DNA of 50,615 bases from Pseudomonas lundensis (GCF_002269125.1 NZ_NQKI01000033.1:1-50615), one strand, 5' to 3'. Counted from the first letter of the stretch, positions 33,499 through 42,167 are shown. Program-made: numbers and translations. Notes: generated by a model from the sequence alone, not told the origin.

Positions 33499-34115
33499 GC
33501 CTTACCCGTGAACACCTGAGCCTGGAAATCATCGAAGCCGGGCGCTTTTTATATGGCCGCGGTTGGTCCCCAGCCACCAGCAGCAACTATTCCACCCGGC
33601 TCTCGGCAAGCGAAGCGCTGCTGACCGTATCAGGTAAACACAAAGGCCAGTTGGGCCTTGACGATGTACTGGCGACAGATATGGCGGGCAACAGCCTCGA
33701 ACCCGGTAAAAAACCGTCTGCCGAAACCTTGCTGCACACTCAGTTGTATAACTGGCGACCGGAGATTGGTGCGGTGCTGCATACCCACTCGGTGAATGCG
33801 ACCGTGCTCTCGCGCTTGACGCCCGGCGGCAGCATCACGTTTGAAGATTACGAACTGCAAAAGGCGTTCAGTGGGGTTTCGACTCACGCTTCACGTGTGC
33901 GGGTGCCGATCTTCGAAAACGATCAGGACATTCCCCGCCTGGCCGGTAACGTTCAGCCTTGGCTGGATGCGCATCCGGACTGTGTGGGTTACCTGATTCG
34001 CGGGCATGGGCTCTACACCTGGGGGCCTTGCATGAGCGACGCCCTGCGCCAGATCGAAGCCTTTGAGTTTTTATTTGAATGTGAACTGAAAACCCGCGCC
34101 GTGCTCCACCGTTGA
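33495..34115 (+). CDS. mtnB: Methylthioribulose-1-phosphate dehydratase
   Basis: MtnB dehydrates 5-methylthioribulose-1-phosphate in methionine salvage. The 206-aa protein belongs to the class II aldolase family: GWSPATSSNYSTRLS near the start, the zinc motif GAVLHTHSVNATVLSRL (HTH), later LIRGHGLYTWG (third His). Its ATG overlaps the end of the MFS gene (ATGA). Confidence 0.95.
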   Translation: MSLTREHLSLEIIEAGRFLYGRGWSPATSSNYSTRLSASEALLTVSGKHKGQLGLDDVLATDMAGNSLEPGKKPSAETLLHTQLYNWRPEIGAVLHTHSVNATVLSRLTPGGSITFEDYELQKAFSGVSTHASRVRVPIFENDQDIPRLAGNVQPWLDAHPDCVGYLIRGHGLYTWGPCMSDALRQIEAFEFLFECELKTRAVLHR

Positions 34116-34212
34116 TGCGACGTCGCCCATTAGCGCCGTCCCCCAGATTTGAACGGCACGCCGAACGGTTTGTAAAAGCTGTGCGCGTGCCGCAGCCGAG
34201 GAATTACACCCT

Positions 34213-34758
34213 ATGAGCAGTCTGTCCGTTTATCACGTTTCAAGCCCTGAGCTGCCGAACAAAGTGTTGACCCACTTTGATGACATCGCCGCCACGCTCG
34301 CCGAGCAGGGCGTGCGATTCGACCGCTGGAAAGCGGCGGCGCCTATTCAGCCGGGTGCCAGTCAGGACGAGGTGATCAGCGCCTATCGTCCGCAGATCGA
34401 TCAGTTGATGAGCGAGCGGGGGTACATCACCGTCGATGTGATCAGCCTCAACAGCGATCATCCGCAAAAAGCAGAACTGCGCGCAAAATTCCTCGATGAG
34501 CACCGCCATGCTGAAGATGAGGTTCGCTTTTTCGTTGCCGGACGTGGCCTGTTTACCCTGCACATCAATGACTATGTGTACGCGGTGTTGTGCGAAAAGA
34601 ATGACCTGATTTCGGTCCCGGCAGGCACGCCGCACTGGTTCGACATGGGTGAACACCCGCATTTTGTCGCGATCCGCCTGTTCAATAACCCCGAAGGCTG
34701 GGTTGCGAACTTTACCGGTGAAGACATCGCCAGCCGCTTTCCGCGCCTCGAAGATTAA
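34213..34758 (+). CDS. mtnD: Acireductone dioxygenase
   Basis: The enzyme, a cupin that binds Fe or Ni, oxidises acireductone to the keto acid precursor of methionine and formate. The 181-aa protein has the metal motif EHRHAEDEVRFFVAGRGLF (HxHxxxxxE, with DEHRHAEDE) and the second His in VPAGTPHWFDMG. It lies between mtnB and mtnC. Confidence 0.95.
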   Translation: MSSLSVYHVSSPELPNKVLTHFDDIAATLAEQGVRFDRWKAAAPIQPGASQDEVISAYRPQIDQLMSERGYITVDVISLNSDHPQKAELRAKFLDEHRHAEDEVRFFVAGRGLFTLHINDYVYAVLCEKNDLISVPAGTPHWFDMGEHPHFVAIRLFNNPEGWVANFTGEDIASRFPRLED

Positions 34759-34767
34759 GGAGTTCGC

Positions 34768-35451
34768 ATGCCCATCAAAGCCATCCTGACCGATATTGAA
34801 GGCACCACCAGCGCAGTGAGTTTCGTCTTCGACGTGTTGTTTCCCTACGCGGCCAAACACCTGCCTGCCTTCATTCGCGAGCACGCAGAAGACCCGGATG
34901 TCGCGATGCAGCTGGGGGCTGTGCGCCTGGACAGCGGGGAGCCCGAGGCCGACGTGGAACGGGTGATTGAAATCCTGCAGCAGTGGATCGCCGAGGATCG
35001 CAAGGCCACGCCGCTTAAAGCGTTGCAAGGGATGATCTGGAAGCAGGGCTATGAAGCGGGCGAGCTGAAGGGGCACGTTTACCCTGACGCCGTAGCGGCG
35101 CTCAAGGCCTGGCACGATCAGGGGTACGCGCTGTACGTCTATTCGTCGGGTTCGATTCAGGCGCAGAAATTAATTTTTGGCTGCTCGGAGGCGGGCGACC
35201 TGACCCCGCTGTTCAGCGGGTATTTCGACACCACGTCGGGGCCCAAACGTGAGGCGCAATCGTATCGCCACATTACCGAAGCCATTGGCTGCCCGGCGGG
35301 GAAAATTCTGTTTCTCTCCGACATCGTCGAAGAGTTGAATGCCGCGCAAGAGGCAGGCATGCAAACGTGCGGCCTGGCGCGTGACGGTGGCGAGCTGACG
35401 GGACATAAAACAGTGCGTAGTTTTGCCGAGATCGACCCGCCAAAGGTCTGA
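34768..35451 (+). CDS. mtnC: Enolase-phosphatase E1
   Basis: MtnC is a HAD phosphatase that enolises and dephosphorylates 2,3-diketo-5-methylthiopentyl-1-phosphate to acireductone. The 227-aa protein starts MPIKAILTDIEGTTSAVSFV (HAD motif I, DIEGTT), then VYSSGSIQAQKLIFG (motif II) and ILFLSDIVEELNAAQEAG (motif IV). It is the last gene of the salvage operon, ten bases after mtnD, followed by a terminator. Confidence 0.95.
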   Translation: MPIKAILTDIEGTTSAVSFVFDVLFPYAAKHLPAFIREHAEDPDVAMQLGAVRLDSGEPEADVERVIEILQQWIAEDRKATPLKALQGMIWKQGYEAGELKGHVYPDAVAALKAWHDQGYALYVYSSGSIQAQKLIFGCSEAGDLTPLFSGYFDTTSGPKREAQSYRHITEAIGCPAGKILFLSDIVEELNAAQEAGMQTCGLARDGGELTGHKTVRSFAEIDPPKV

Positions 35452-35481
35452 AGACGAGCGGGGCAATAAAAGCGAGGCAAT

Positions 35482-35522
35482 AAAAAGCCAGCAGGCGCTT
35501 TGTTAGCGTGTGCTGGCTTTTT
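35482..35522. terminator. Bidirectional terminator after mtnC
   Basis: AAAAAGCCAGCA (35482-35493) pairs with TGCTGGCTTTTT (35511-35522), giving a stem flanked by A and T runs that can end both mtnC and the opposing DUF3509 gene. Confidence 0.85.
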
Positions 35523-35538
35523 AAGTTCTGAGGGGGAC

Positions 35539-35817
35539 TCAGGCGTTGTGGTACGTCGGCAGAGCAAAGCGGTTCTGGCTTTGCAACAGCGAAATCGTTG
35601 GCAATTCACTGGCCTGGCCCGCGAGGTCACGGCGAATCGCGCTGATCACCCACGTCAGTTGCTCGGCTGTGTGCAGTTGAGCGTAAGAAATAGAGCGCTG
35701 GGTCTGCTTGCCATCACTGTCACACAGCGTCAGCAACACACCACCATCCGGGCGGGCTTTGGTGGTGACGGTGTAGTTCGAGAACAGCGATGCGAATTTT
35801 TCTTGAATCATGCTCAT
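35539..35817 (-). CDS. DUF3509 family protein
   Basis: The 92-aa product starts at ATG 35817 (MSMIQEKFASLFSNYTVTTK) and matches the small Pseudomonas DUF3509 family in length and in the segments GGVLLTLCDSDGKQTQRSIS and LTWVISAIRRDLAGQ. The longer frame upstream is less likely. Function unknown; it is monocistronic and opposite to mtnC. Confidence 0.8.
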   Translation of the reverse strand: MSMIQEKFASLFSNYTVTTKARPDGGVLLTLCDSDGKQTQRSISYAQLHTAEQLTWVISAIRRDLAGQASELPTISLLQSQNRFALPTYHNA

Positions 35818-35942
35818 GTCTTTCAGCTCCATTAGCTCATGAAGGGCTTGCATGGAGTAGGTATTGCAGTGATTGTGCCACTATCGATATTTTATAAATT
35901 CCTTATAAATCAATAGGTTGTGATTGTGTCAAAAACTGCTCG

Positions 35943-35981
35943 TCGTGCATTCTGCATGAATGGCCATCGTGCATCCTGCAT
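35943..35981. repeat. Direct repeat TCGTGCATYCTGCAT
   Basis: TCGTGCATTCTGCAT (35943-35957) and TCGTGCATCCTGCAT (35967-35981) differ by one base and are spaced 24 bp apart. They lie in the AT-rich divergent spacer between DUF3509 and the ankyrin gene and may be binding sites for a regulator. Confidence 0.5.
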
Positions 35982-36141
35982 TTTGCCCAATTTCTGAAGG
36001 GGTAACCCGATTCAGATTTTTGCTGAAGGGAAAATGACGGCTGATAATTTTTGCCTATCGCTGCTTTGCGTAAAAAAGGGATGACACACCCGGCACGTCT
36101 CAGGAAACTACATTCTTTTTGTAGCGCATCTGGAGCCTCAA

Positions 36142-36675
36142 ATGTCAGACACCACCCCAGCAGATCAACCCCGGCAGATGACCCCGGAAGAAGCAGCCGA
36201 TTTTGCCGAACAGGTGTTCAATAAAGCCCGCGAAGGGGATGCGGCCATGCTGGCGGCACTGCTGAGCAAAGGCTTGCCGGCGAACCTGCGCAATCACAAG
36301 GGCGACACCTTGCTGATGCTCGCCAGTTACCACGGGCATGTGGATGCAGTGAAAGTGCTGCTCGAACACAAGGCCGATCCTGAAATTCGCAACGACAATG
36401 GTCAGAGCCCGATTGCCGGTGCTGCGTTCAAAGGCAATCTGGAGATGGTCAAAACATTGGTCGAAAACGGTGCTGACATTGAAGGTGCTTCGTTCGACGG
36501 ACGTACTGCGCTAATGATGGCGGCGATGTTCAACCGCACCGAAATCATTCAGTACCTGATCGGTAAAGGTGCAGATCCAAAAGCCAAGGACGCCAATGGC
36601 ATCACCGCGCTGGATGCGGCCAAAACCATGGGCGCGACCGATTCGGCTGCCCAACTTGAAAAGCTGTTGGGCTGA
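36142..36675 (+). CDS. Ankyrin-repeat protein (cytoplasmic)
   Basis: The 177-aa protein has about four ankyrin repeats from residue ~30 on: KGDTLLMLASYHGHVDAVKV, NGQSPIAGAAFKGNLEMVKT and DGRTALMMAAMFNRTEIIQY, each followed by the typical VLLEHKADPEIR-type loop. No signal peptide is present. The family binds other proteins; partner unknown. It is separated from the next gene by 70 bases and may be co-transcribed. Confidence 0.9.
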   Translation: MSDTTPADQPRQMTPEEAADFAEQVFNKAREGDAAMLAALLSKGLPANLRNHKGDTLLMLASYHGHVDAVKVLLEHKADPEIRNDNGQSPIAGAAFKGNLEMVKTLVENGADIEGASFDGRTALMMAAMFNRTEIIQYLIGKGADPKAKDANGITALDAAKTMGATDSAAQLEKLLG

Positions 36676-36745
36676 TGCCCTGCCTTGAGGGCCGCAATTG
36701 ATATATCCTGCGCGCCCTCAAATTTCCCTGCGACAGGCCGTGCCC

Positions 36746-37276
36746 ATGAAAACCACACTCGTTGAACTCATCAGCAAAATCAGCTCGGGGTGTATGGGCG
36801 AGGACGAAATCATCAAGATCGCCGACGAAGCGGCTCAGGCTTACGCCGACCCTGAGGCGTTTCTGGCTGCTAATCCGGATATCAACTACGACGACACCTT
36901 CCCGATTCCGCTGGGTGAATGGGTGGTGATTGGCAGCCTGCCAGAGACTGTTTTGTTTCAGGCTGACACCTACATGGATTTGTTCGCACAGATCGTGGCG
37001 TCTTTTGGCCCTGGCGTGGCGTTCAACATCAAGCCCAAGCAGTTGGCTAAGACTGAAGCGTTGACGGCCTTGAATCGTATTCAAATACAAATGGGCAGCA
37101 TGAATCCGGAAAACGGCGGCTATGTGCTGATGAACCTCAGTCAGTTGCTGGATGACGAAATTCAGGTGGTGCTGGTCTACGGCAATGATGTGCCACGCGT
37201 ACTCGCCTTGTGTGCCGAAATCGGTATCCATGCCGAGCCGTCGCTCGAAGCACTGAAAGTGGCGGTTCACGTTTAA
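36746..37276 (+). CDS. Hypothetical protein (176 aa)
   Basis: The start is ATG 36746 (MKTTLVELISKISSGCMGED); an upstream in-frame GTG-type extension is not supported. The acidic, soluble protein has no signal peptide or membrane segment. It contains DINYDDTFPIPLGEWVVIGS and MNLSQLLDDEIQVVLVYGND. I do not recognise the family; it appears conserved in style with Pseudomonas orphan proteins next to speE. Confidence 0.65.
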   Translation: MKTTLVELISKISSGCMGEDEIIKIADEAAQAYADPEAFLAANPDINYDDTFPIPLGEWVVIGSLPETVLFQADTYMDLFAQIVASFGPGVAFNIKPKQLAKTEALTALNRIQIQMGSMNPENGGYVLMNLSQLLDDEIQVVLVYGNDVPRVLALCAEIGIHAEPSLEALKVAVHV

Positions 37277-37358
37277 GCCCTGAGAGGGAATAAATAACGG
37301 AACCCTGGCCAAGCCTGACTATCCTAAGTGAACAAGCCCTTCACTCAGGAGCGTCATC

Positions 37359-37550
37359 ATGGGTTCCACGTTCAACGGCCTGATTGGCCTGATCATTCTG
37401 GCTCTGGATATTTGGGCCATCATCAACGTGCTGAAAAGTGGCGCTGAGACCGGGATGAAAATTCTCTGGGTGTTGCTGATCATCTTCCTGCCGGTGCTGG
37501 GGCTGGTGATTTGGGCCATTGCCGGTCCGCGTGGCAATGTCAGGATTTAA
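37359..37550 (+). CDS. PLDc_N-type small membrane protein
   Basis: The 63-aa protein has two helices (FNGLIGLIILALDIWAIINV and ILWVLLIIFLPVLGLVIWAI) and the family's closing AGPRG. The PLDc_N domain is named for phospholipase D N-termini but such small proteins are not enzymes. AGGAG at a good distance supports ATG 37359. It lies between the hypothetical gene and speE. Confidence 0.82.
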   Translation: MGSTFNGLIGLIILALDIWAIINVLKSGAETGMKILWVLLIIFLPVLGLVIWAIAGPRGNVRI

Positions 37551-37560
37551 CCCTGGCTGA

Positions 37561-37592
37561 GTGAGCTGTCGCACAAAAATGCGGCAGTTCAC
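37561..37592 (+). other. Hairpin upstream of speE
   Basis: GTGAGCTGTCGCA (37561-37573) pairs with TGCGGCAGTTCAC (37580-37592), 13 pairs including two wobbles, loop of six. It follows the PLDc_N stop codon by ten bases; no T-run follows, so it could be a weak terminator or a speE leader element. Confidence 0.4.
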
Positions 37593-37753
37593 TGCGTTTG
37601 TCCGCGTCAAGGTTCGACCTGTCATCTTCCCCGAAGTAGAATGCGCGCCTTTCTTGGGCAATTGAACGTGTGTGCCGCAGTGCGGCGTGCAGTTTGACTG
37701 TCGATCATGGGCGGGTGACCGTCCGTTGCCACCAGCATTCAAGGGGACTTCCC

Positions 37754-38626
37754 ATGACCGAAGTTAAAAACGACTATCTCGAAACGCTGTACGAAGGCTA
37801 TGGTCAGCGTTTCCGTATGGACAAGTTGCTGCACGAAGTGCGCACTGAACACCAGCATTTGGTGATCTTCGAAAATCCGGTTATGGGCCGCGTGATGGCC
37901 CTGGACGGCGTCATTCAGACCACTGAAGCGGATGAATTCATCTACCACGAAATGCTCACCCACGTGCCGATCTTGGCCCACGGTACGGTCAAGCGCGTGC
38001 TGATCATTGGTGGCGGTGACGGCGGCATGTTGCGTGAAGTGACCAAACATCGCGGCATTGAACACATCACCATGGTCGAGATCGACGGCACGGTCGTGGA
38101 CATGTGCAAAGCGTTTTTGCCTAACCACTCCAAAGGCGCCTATGACGATCCTCGCCTCAATCTGGTGATCGACGACGGCATGCGTTTTGTGGCCACCACT
38201 GAAGAAAAATTTGACGTGATTATCTCGGACTCCACCGACCCGATCGGTCCGGGTGAAGTGTTGTTCTCGGAGAATTTTTACCAGGCTTGCCATCGCTGCC
38301 TGAACGAAGGCGGTGTTCTGGTCACGCAAAACGGAACGCCCTTCATGCAATTGGATGAAGTGAAAACCACAGCCGGGCGCATGCGCAGCCTGTTTGCTGA
38401 CTGGCACTTTTATCAGGCCGCCGTACCAACCTACATTGGTGGGGCGATGACGTTCGCGTGGGGCTCCACCGACAGCGCGTACCGCAAGCTCCCGCTTGAA
38501 ACCCTGCGTCAGCGTTTCGCAGGCAGCGGCATCGTGACGCGTTACTACAATCCCGAGGTCCACATGGGCGCATTTGCCATGCCGCAGTACGTGTTGCAGG
38601 CCATCAACAAGCCCAGTAACGATTAA
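37754..38626 (+). CDS. speE: Spermidine synthase
   Basis: SpeE transfers aminopropyl from decarboxylated SAM to putrescine. The 290-aa protein starts at ATG 37754 (MTEVKNDYLETLYEGYGQRF), with AGGGGA upstream. The signature GGGDGGMLREVTKH, the VEIDGTVVDMCKAFLPNH segment and DSTDPIGPGEVLF are intact. A perfect terminator follows. Confidence 0.95.
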   Translation: MTEVKNDYLETLYEGYGQRFRMDKLLHEVRTEHQHLVIFENPVMGRVMALDGVIQTTEADEFIYHEMLTHVPILAHGTVKRVLIIGGGDGGMLREVTKHRGIEHITMVEIDGTVVDMCKAFLPNHSKGAYDDPRLNLVIDDGMRFVATTEEKFDVIISDSTDPIGPGEVLFSENFYQACHRCLNEGGVLVTQNGTPFMQLDEVKTTAGRMRSLFADWHFYQAAVPTYIGGAMTFAWGSTDSAYRKLPLETLRQRFAGSGIVTRYYNPEVHMGAFAMPQYVLQAINKPSND

Positions 38627-38632
38627 ACATCT

Positions 38633-38672
38633 GAAACACAAGAAAGGGCCTTAAGGCCCTTTCTTGTGTTTC
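38633..38672. terminator. Terminator after speE
   Basis: GAAACACAAGAAAGGGCC (38633-38650) pairs with GGCCCTTTCTTGTGTTTC (38655-38672) around a TTAA loop, an 18-bp perfect stem. There is no long T-run, but it lies seven bases after the speE stop codon. Confidence 0.75.
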
Positions 38673-38752
38673 AAAATATGCTTTAAACGAAATTTTCACG
38701 TTTCATTTAAGAGAATCCGCGCCAGTATTGCCGCGCCTAAATTTGCTTGCAG

Positions 38753-38906
38753 GGCTCTGGGTCGGTGCTTTTGCACCGCGACGGAGCCGGATTCTGCGCT
38801 GCTCCCGCACCTCTCCAGTGGTAAACCACCGGGGATCGTGCAACATTTGCCCACCGCGCATGACCACTCCACGGCACTGCCTCGCGGCAGCGTTGCCATG
38901 GGGCAA
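38753..38906 (+). ncRNA. Candidate structured leader or small RNA (four hairpins)
   Basis: Four hairpins follow each other upstream of the LTA-synthase-like gene. A: GGCTC (38753-38757) and GTCG/GGTGC pair with GCACC, CGAC and GAGCC (to 38788) around a TTTT loop. B: CC and GTGGT pair with ACCAC and GG (38815-38832). C: CTGCC with GGCAG, TCGC loop (38877-38890). D: TTGCC with GGCAA (38893-38906). The density is unusual for an intergenic region and no gene lies here. The last hairpin ends 50 bases before the ATG. I do not recognise a known riboswitch or Rsm RNA. Confidence 0.45.
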
Positions 38907-38955
38907 GATGCGCACTCGATGTCACACCAACCGAATCAATGGGTCCTAAAACGAC

Positions 38956-41034
38956 ATGGCAAACCCGGACGCCCTAAGACAACCCAACGCTGGCATGCGT
39001 GTGTTGCAACCGACCGTCAAATCGCATCTGGCTTTTACGCTGTTATGCGCGTTGGTCATGATGGTGATGTTTACCCTGCTGAGGGTTGCATTGCTGGTTT
39101 ATAACCGTGAAATGATCCTCGACACACCCGCGTCGACTTTCCTGGAAGCGTTCGCTAACGGCTTGCGTTTTGACCTGCGAATCGTGGTGTACCTCAGCAT
39201 TCCGCTGCTGTTGGCTTTGCTCAGCGTGAAAGCGATGGCCCTGCGCGGTGTGATGCGCTTCTGGTTGACGGCGGCGTCAAGCCTGGCGCTGTTTTTGGGC
39301 CTGATGGAGATGGACTTCTACCGTGAATTCCACCAACGGCTTAACGGTCTGGTATTCCAGTATGTGAAGGAAGACCCCAAAACCGTGATGAGTATGCTTT
39401 GGTATGGCTTCCCGGTAGTGCGTTATTTGCTTGCGTGGGCGGTGGGCACTTGGGTGCTGTACGTTGCATTCCGTGGTGTGGACCGCGTGACGCGTCCGCC
39501 AATGCCTGCCGCGGGTACAGGCGCGGTTCGCGCTGCCGCCCCTTGGTATGCGCGCATTGCTGTGTTCGTTGTGGTGCTGTTGGTGTGCGTGGTCGCAGCA
39601 CGCGGCACGTTGCGTCAAGGTCCTCCGCTGCGTTGGGGAGATGCCTACACCACGGATTCCAACTTCGCTAACCAGTTGGGTCTCAACGGTTCGTTGTCAT
39701 TGATTGCCGCAGCCAAAAGCCGGTTCTCAGACGAGCGCACCAACATCTGGAAGGCCACGCTTGAAGACCCCGTCGCGGTAGGCACAGTGCGTGACATGCT
39801 GCTGACCGAACACGACAAGCTGGTCGATCCCGATACCGCCCCTGTGCGTCGCGACACCACGCCACCGGCAGAGCAAACGCTGCCGATCAAGAACGTGGTG
39901 GTGATCCTGATGGAAAGTTTTGCAGGCCATTCGGTCGGTGCGCTGGGTCGTCCGGGCAATATCACGCCTTACTTCGACGCGCTGTCGAAAGAGGGGCTGC
40001 TGTTTGAGCGCTTTTTCTCCAACGGTACGCACACCCATCAGGGCATGTTTGCCACGATGGCGTGCTTCCCGAACCTGCCGGGTTTTGAATACCTGATGCA
40101 GACCCCTGAGGGTAGCCACAAGCTGTCGGGCTTGCCGGAGCTGCTGGGCGCCCGTAACTTTGATGACGTGTATGTCTATAACGGCGACTTTGCCTGGGAC
40201 AACCAGTCCGGTTTCTTCAGCAACCAGGGTATGACGACCTTCGTTGGGAGGAACGATTTCGTTGATCCAGTGTTCTCTGATCCTACATGGGGGGTGTCCG
40301 ATCAGGACATGTTCAACCGTGGGCTTGAAGAGCTGAAAAAACGTGAAGGCAAAGCGCCTTTCTATGCACTGCTGCAAACATTGTCCAACCACACGCCTTA
40401 TGCGCTGCCAACCCCCTTGCCGGTTGAGCCCGTTACTGATCGCGGGTCGCTGAACGAGCATTTGACGGCCATGCGCTACTCGGACTGGGCGTTGGGCCAG
40501 TTCTTTGAGAAGGCCCGCAAGGAACCGTACTTCAAGGAAACCCTGTTCGTGATCGTAGGCGACCACGGCTTTGGTAATGAGCAGCAAATTTCCGAAATGG
40601 ATTTGGGTCGCTTCAACGTGCCGCTGCTGTTCATTGGCCCGGGCATTCAGGAGAAATTCGGTCCGCGTAGCGATATCGTCGGTACTCAGGTCGACATCGT
40701 GCCGACCATCATGGGGCGTCTGGGCGGCGAGTTCCGCCAGCAATGCTGGGGACGTGACCTGCTGACCCTGCCGGCGGGCGACAAGGGCAGTGGTGTGATC
40801 AAACCTTCGGGTAGCGATCAGACGGTCGCCATCATTAGCGATGACCATCTGCTGGTTCAGCCCAAAGACATGCCGGCCAAGGTGTGGCAATACACGCTGG
40901 GTGCCAATCCTGAGGCCAAGGTAGTGACGGACTCTGCACAGGAAGCCGCGCTCAAGCAAAAGCTCGAATCATTCTTGCAGACAGCAACCAAAAGTTTGCT
41001 GGATAACACTGCTGGCGTAGCAGATCCCAAGTAA
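38956..41034 (+). CDS. LTA-synthase-like sulfatase family membrane protein
   Basis: The 692-aa protein has five N-terminal helices (roughly residues 25-215) and then a large periplasmic sulfatase-fold domain (residues ~305-640), with VVVILMESFAGHSVGALG (metal-binding acidic residue), the Thr nucleophile region FSNGTHTHQGMFATMACFP and the later FVIVGDHGFGNEQ motif with the DH metal ligands. The family transfers phosphoglycerol to lipid or periplasmic glucan acceptors. It is likely the OpgB- or LTA-synthase-like enzyme of Pseudomonas and is adjacent to speE in many of its genomes. Confidence 0.9.
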   Translation: MANPDALRQPNAGMRVLQPTVKSHLAFTLLCALVMMVMFTLLRVALLVYNREMILDTPASTFLEAFANGLRFDLRIVVYLSIPLLLALLSVKAMALRGVMRFWLTAASSLALFLGLMEMDFYREFHQRLNGLVFQYVKEDPKTVMSMLWYGFPVVRYLLAWAVGTWVLYVAFRGVDRVTRPPMPAAGTGAVRAAAPWYARIAVFVVVLLVCVVAARGTLRQGPPLRWGDAYTTDSNFANQLGLNGSLSLIAAAKSRFSDERTNIWKATLEDPVAVGTVRDMLLTEHDKLVDPDTAPVRRDTTPPAEQTLPIKNVVVILMESFAGHSVGALGRPGNITPYFDALSKEGLLFERFFSNGTHTHQGMFATMACFPNLPGFEYLMQTPEGSHKLSGLPELLGARNFDDVYVYNGDFAWDNQSGFFSNQGMTTFVGRNDFVDPVFSDPTWGVSDQDMFNRGLEELKKREGKAPFYALLQTLSNHTPYALPTPLPVEPVTDRGSLNEHLTAMRYSDWALGQFFEKARKEPYFKETLFVIVGDHGFGNEQQISEMDLGRFNVPLLFIGPGIQEKFGPRSDIVGTQVDIVPTIMGRLGGEFRQQCWGRDLLTLPAGDKGSGVIKPSGSDQTVAIISDDHLLVQPKDMPAKVWQYTLGANPEAKVVTDSAQEAALKQKLESFLQTATKSLLDNTAGVADPK

Positions 41035-41042
41035 ACGATGAC

Positions 41043-41080
41043 GCAATAAAAAAGAGGCCCAAGGGCCTCTTTTTTATTGC
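41043..41080. terminator. Terminator after the LTA-synthase-like gene
   Basis: GCAATAAAAAAGAGGCCC (41043-41060) pairs perfectly with GGGCCTCTTTTTTATTGC (41063-41080). It carries A and T runs on both sides, so it is bidirectional and also ends the opposing DUF3309 gene. Confidence 0.9.
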
Positions 41081-41100
41081 GCGTGTCGCAGGGTGAAGCG

Positions 41101-41253
41101 CTAGATCTTGCCCAGTAACAACAGAATCAAAAGCACGACCAGTACGGCACCAATAATCCCTGAAGGTCCATAACCCCAACTTTTCGAGTGAGGAAACACG
41201 GGCAGACCGCCTACCAACAGCAGAATCAGGACGATGAGAAGAATCGTGGTCAT
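41101..41253 (-). CDS. DUF3309 small membrane protein (50 aa)
   Basis: ATG 41253 follows TAAGGAA at good spacing; the longer frame is not needed. The 50-residue protein is two hydrophobic helices (TTILLIVLILLLVGGLP and IIGAVLVVLLILLLLGKI) around the conserved SKSWGYGPSG, the DUF3309 signature. Function unknown; such proteins are common in stress-related gene sets. Confidence 0.88.
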   Translation of the reverse strand: MTTILLIVLILLLVGGLPVFPHSKSWGYGPSGIIGAVLVVLLILLLLGKI

Positions 41254-41460
41254 GATGAATTCCTTATTAATGTGATCAAGCAACATGCAAGGTTCAAAGG
41301 GCGCTGCTTGAGAAACAAGGTTGTGCAGTGCTTATAACGTCCGACTGTGGCGATGGTGGATTAATTCAAACTTATTTAAGTTGATTCAAAAGAAACGGGT
41401 ATTGCCCAGGCCCGGGCGCGCAGGTAGGGTGGCGCGCCTGCCCATCGACAGAGGTTGCAT

Positions 41461-41793
41461 ATGCTTAATTACGTCTGGTTTTTTTTGGCCGCGCTGTTTG
41501 AGATTGCCGGTTGTTATGGCTTCTGGATGTGGCTGCGGCAGGGTAAGAGTGCGTGGTGGATTGTGCCTGCGGTGTTGAGCCTGACGCTGTTCGCCTTGTT
41601 ACTGACCAAGGTGGAAGCGTCGTATGCAGGCCGCGCTTACGCCGCTTATGGCGGTATTTACATCATCACGTCCATCGCCTGGTTGGCAGTGATAGAAAAA
41701 GCCAGGCCGCTGACCACCGATTGGGTCGGGGTAGGGCTGTGCGTAATCGGTGCGACCGTCATTTTGCTGGGGCCGCGTTTCACCAGCGCTTGA
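41461..41793 (+). CDS. ynfA: UPF0060 / YnfA membrane protein
   Basis: The 110-aa protein starts at ATG 41461 (MLNYVWFFLAALFEIAGCYG), the usual N-terminus and length of the YnfA family. Four helices are visible, with the conserved RAYAAYGGIYIITSIAW segment. It is related to small multidrug transporters. A two-codon upstream extension is possible but unnecessary. Confidence 0.92.
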   Translation: MLNYVWFFLAALFEIAGCYGFWMWLRQGKSAWWIVPAVLSLTLFALLLTKVEASYAGRAYAAYGGIYIITSIAWLAVIEKARPLTTDWVGVGLCVIGATVILLGPRFTSA

Positions 41794-41963
41794 GCGGACG
41801 TTCAGGTGGGTGCTTTACGAGCCGGTGTGTAGGTCTTTGGGTTTTTCTAGGTAGGAATTGTTCGGTGTAGAAGTAGGGCGCGGATGTTTTTTGTTGTAGG
41901 GATTGAAGCGTGTTTTTGCGCGATGCAGTCTTGATGGCCACCCATCAAGCAGAGATGAGCGCC

Positions 41964-42167
41964 ATGCTGATTTTGAGCCGTTCAGTCGGCGAATACATTT
42001 CGATCAACCAAGACATCACGGTCCGGATTGTTGCCGTCAATGGCAATCATGTGCGCTTGGGTATAGAAGCGCCTAAAGACGTGAATGTGCATCGGTCCGA
42101 GGTCTATGAACGTATTCGTCAACAGCAGGATGGTGGGGTATCCAGTCACCCACCGCACAAAGGTTAA
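41964..42167 (+). CDS. CsrA/RsmA-type RNA-binding regulator (paralogue)
   Basis: The start is ATG 41964 (MLILSRSVGEYISINQDITV), which matches CsrA N-termini exactly; the longer frame lacks support. The 67-aa protein keeps the RNA-binding VHRSEVYERI motif with the key Arg (like VHREEIYQRI of CsrA) and the GNHVRLGIEAPKDVNV core. It is more diverged than the main RsmA (for example EYISINQD in place of ETLMVGDD) and likely an accessory copy such as the RsmE/RsmF-like extras of Pseudomonas. Its stop overlaps the opposing yheU-type gene. Confidence 0.88.
   Translation: MLILSRSVGEYISINQDITVRIVAVNGNHVRLGIEAPKDVNVHRSEVYERIRQQQDGGVSSHPPHKG

Noticed and set aside
37739..38641. 300-aa antisense ORF over speE
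   Set aside because: Shadow of speE; no ribosome binding site and no family resemblance.
39727..40959. 410-aa antisense ORF over the sulfatase-type gene
   Set aside because: Shadow of the LTA-synthase-like gene, whose catalytic motifs are on the plus strand.
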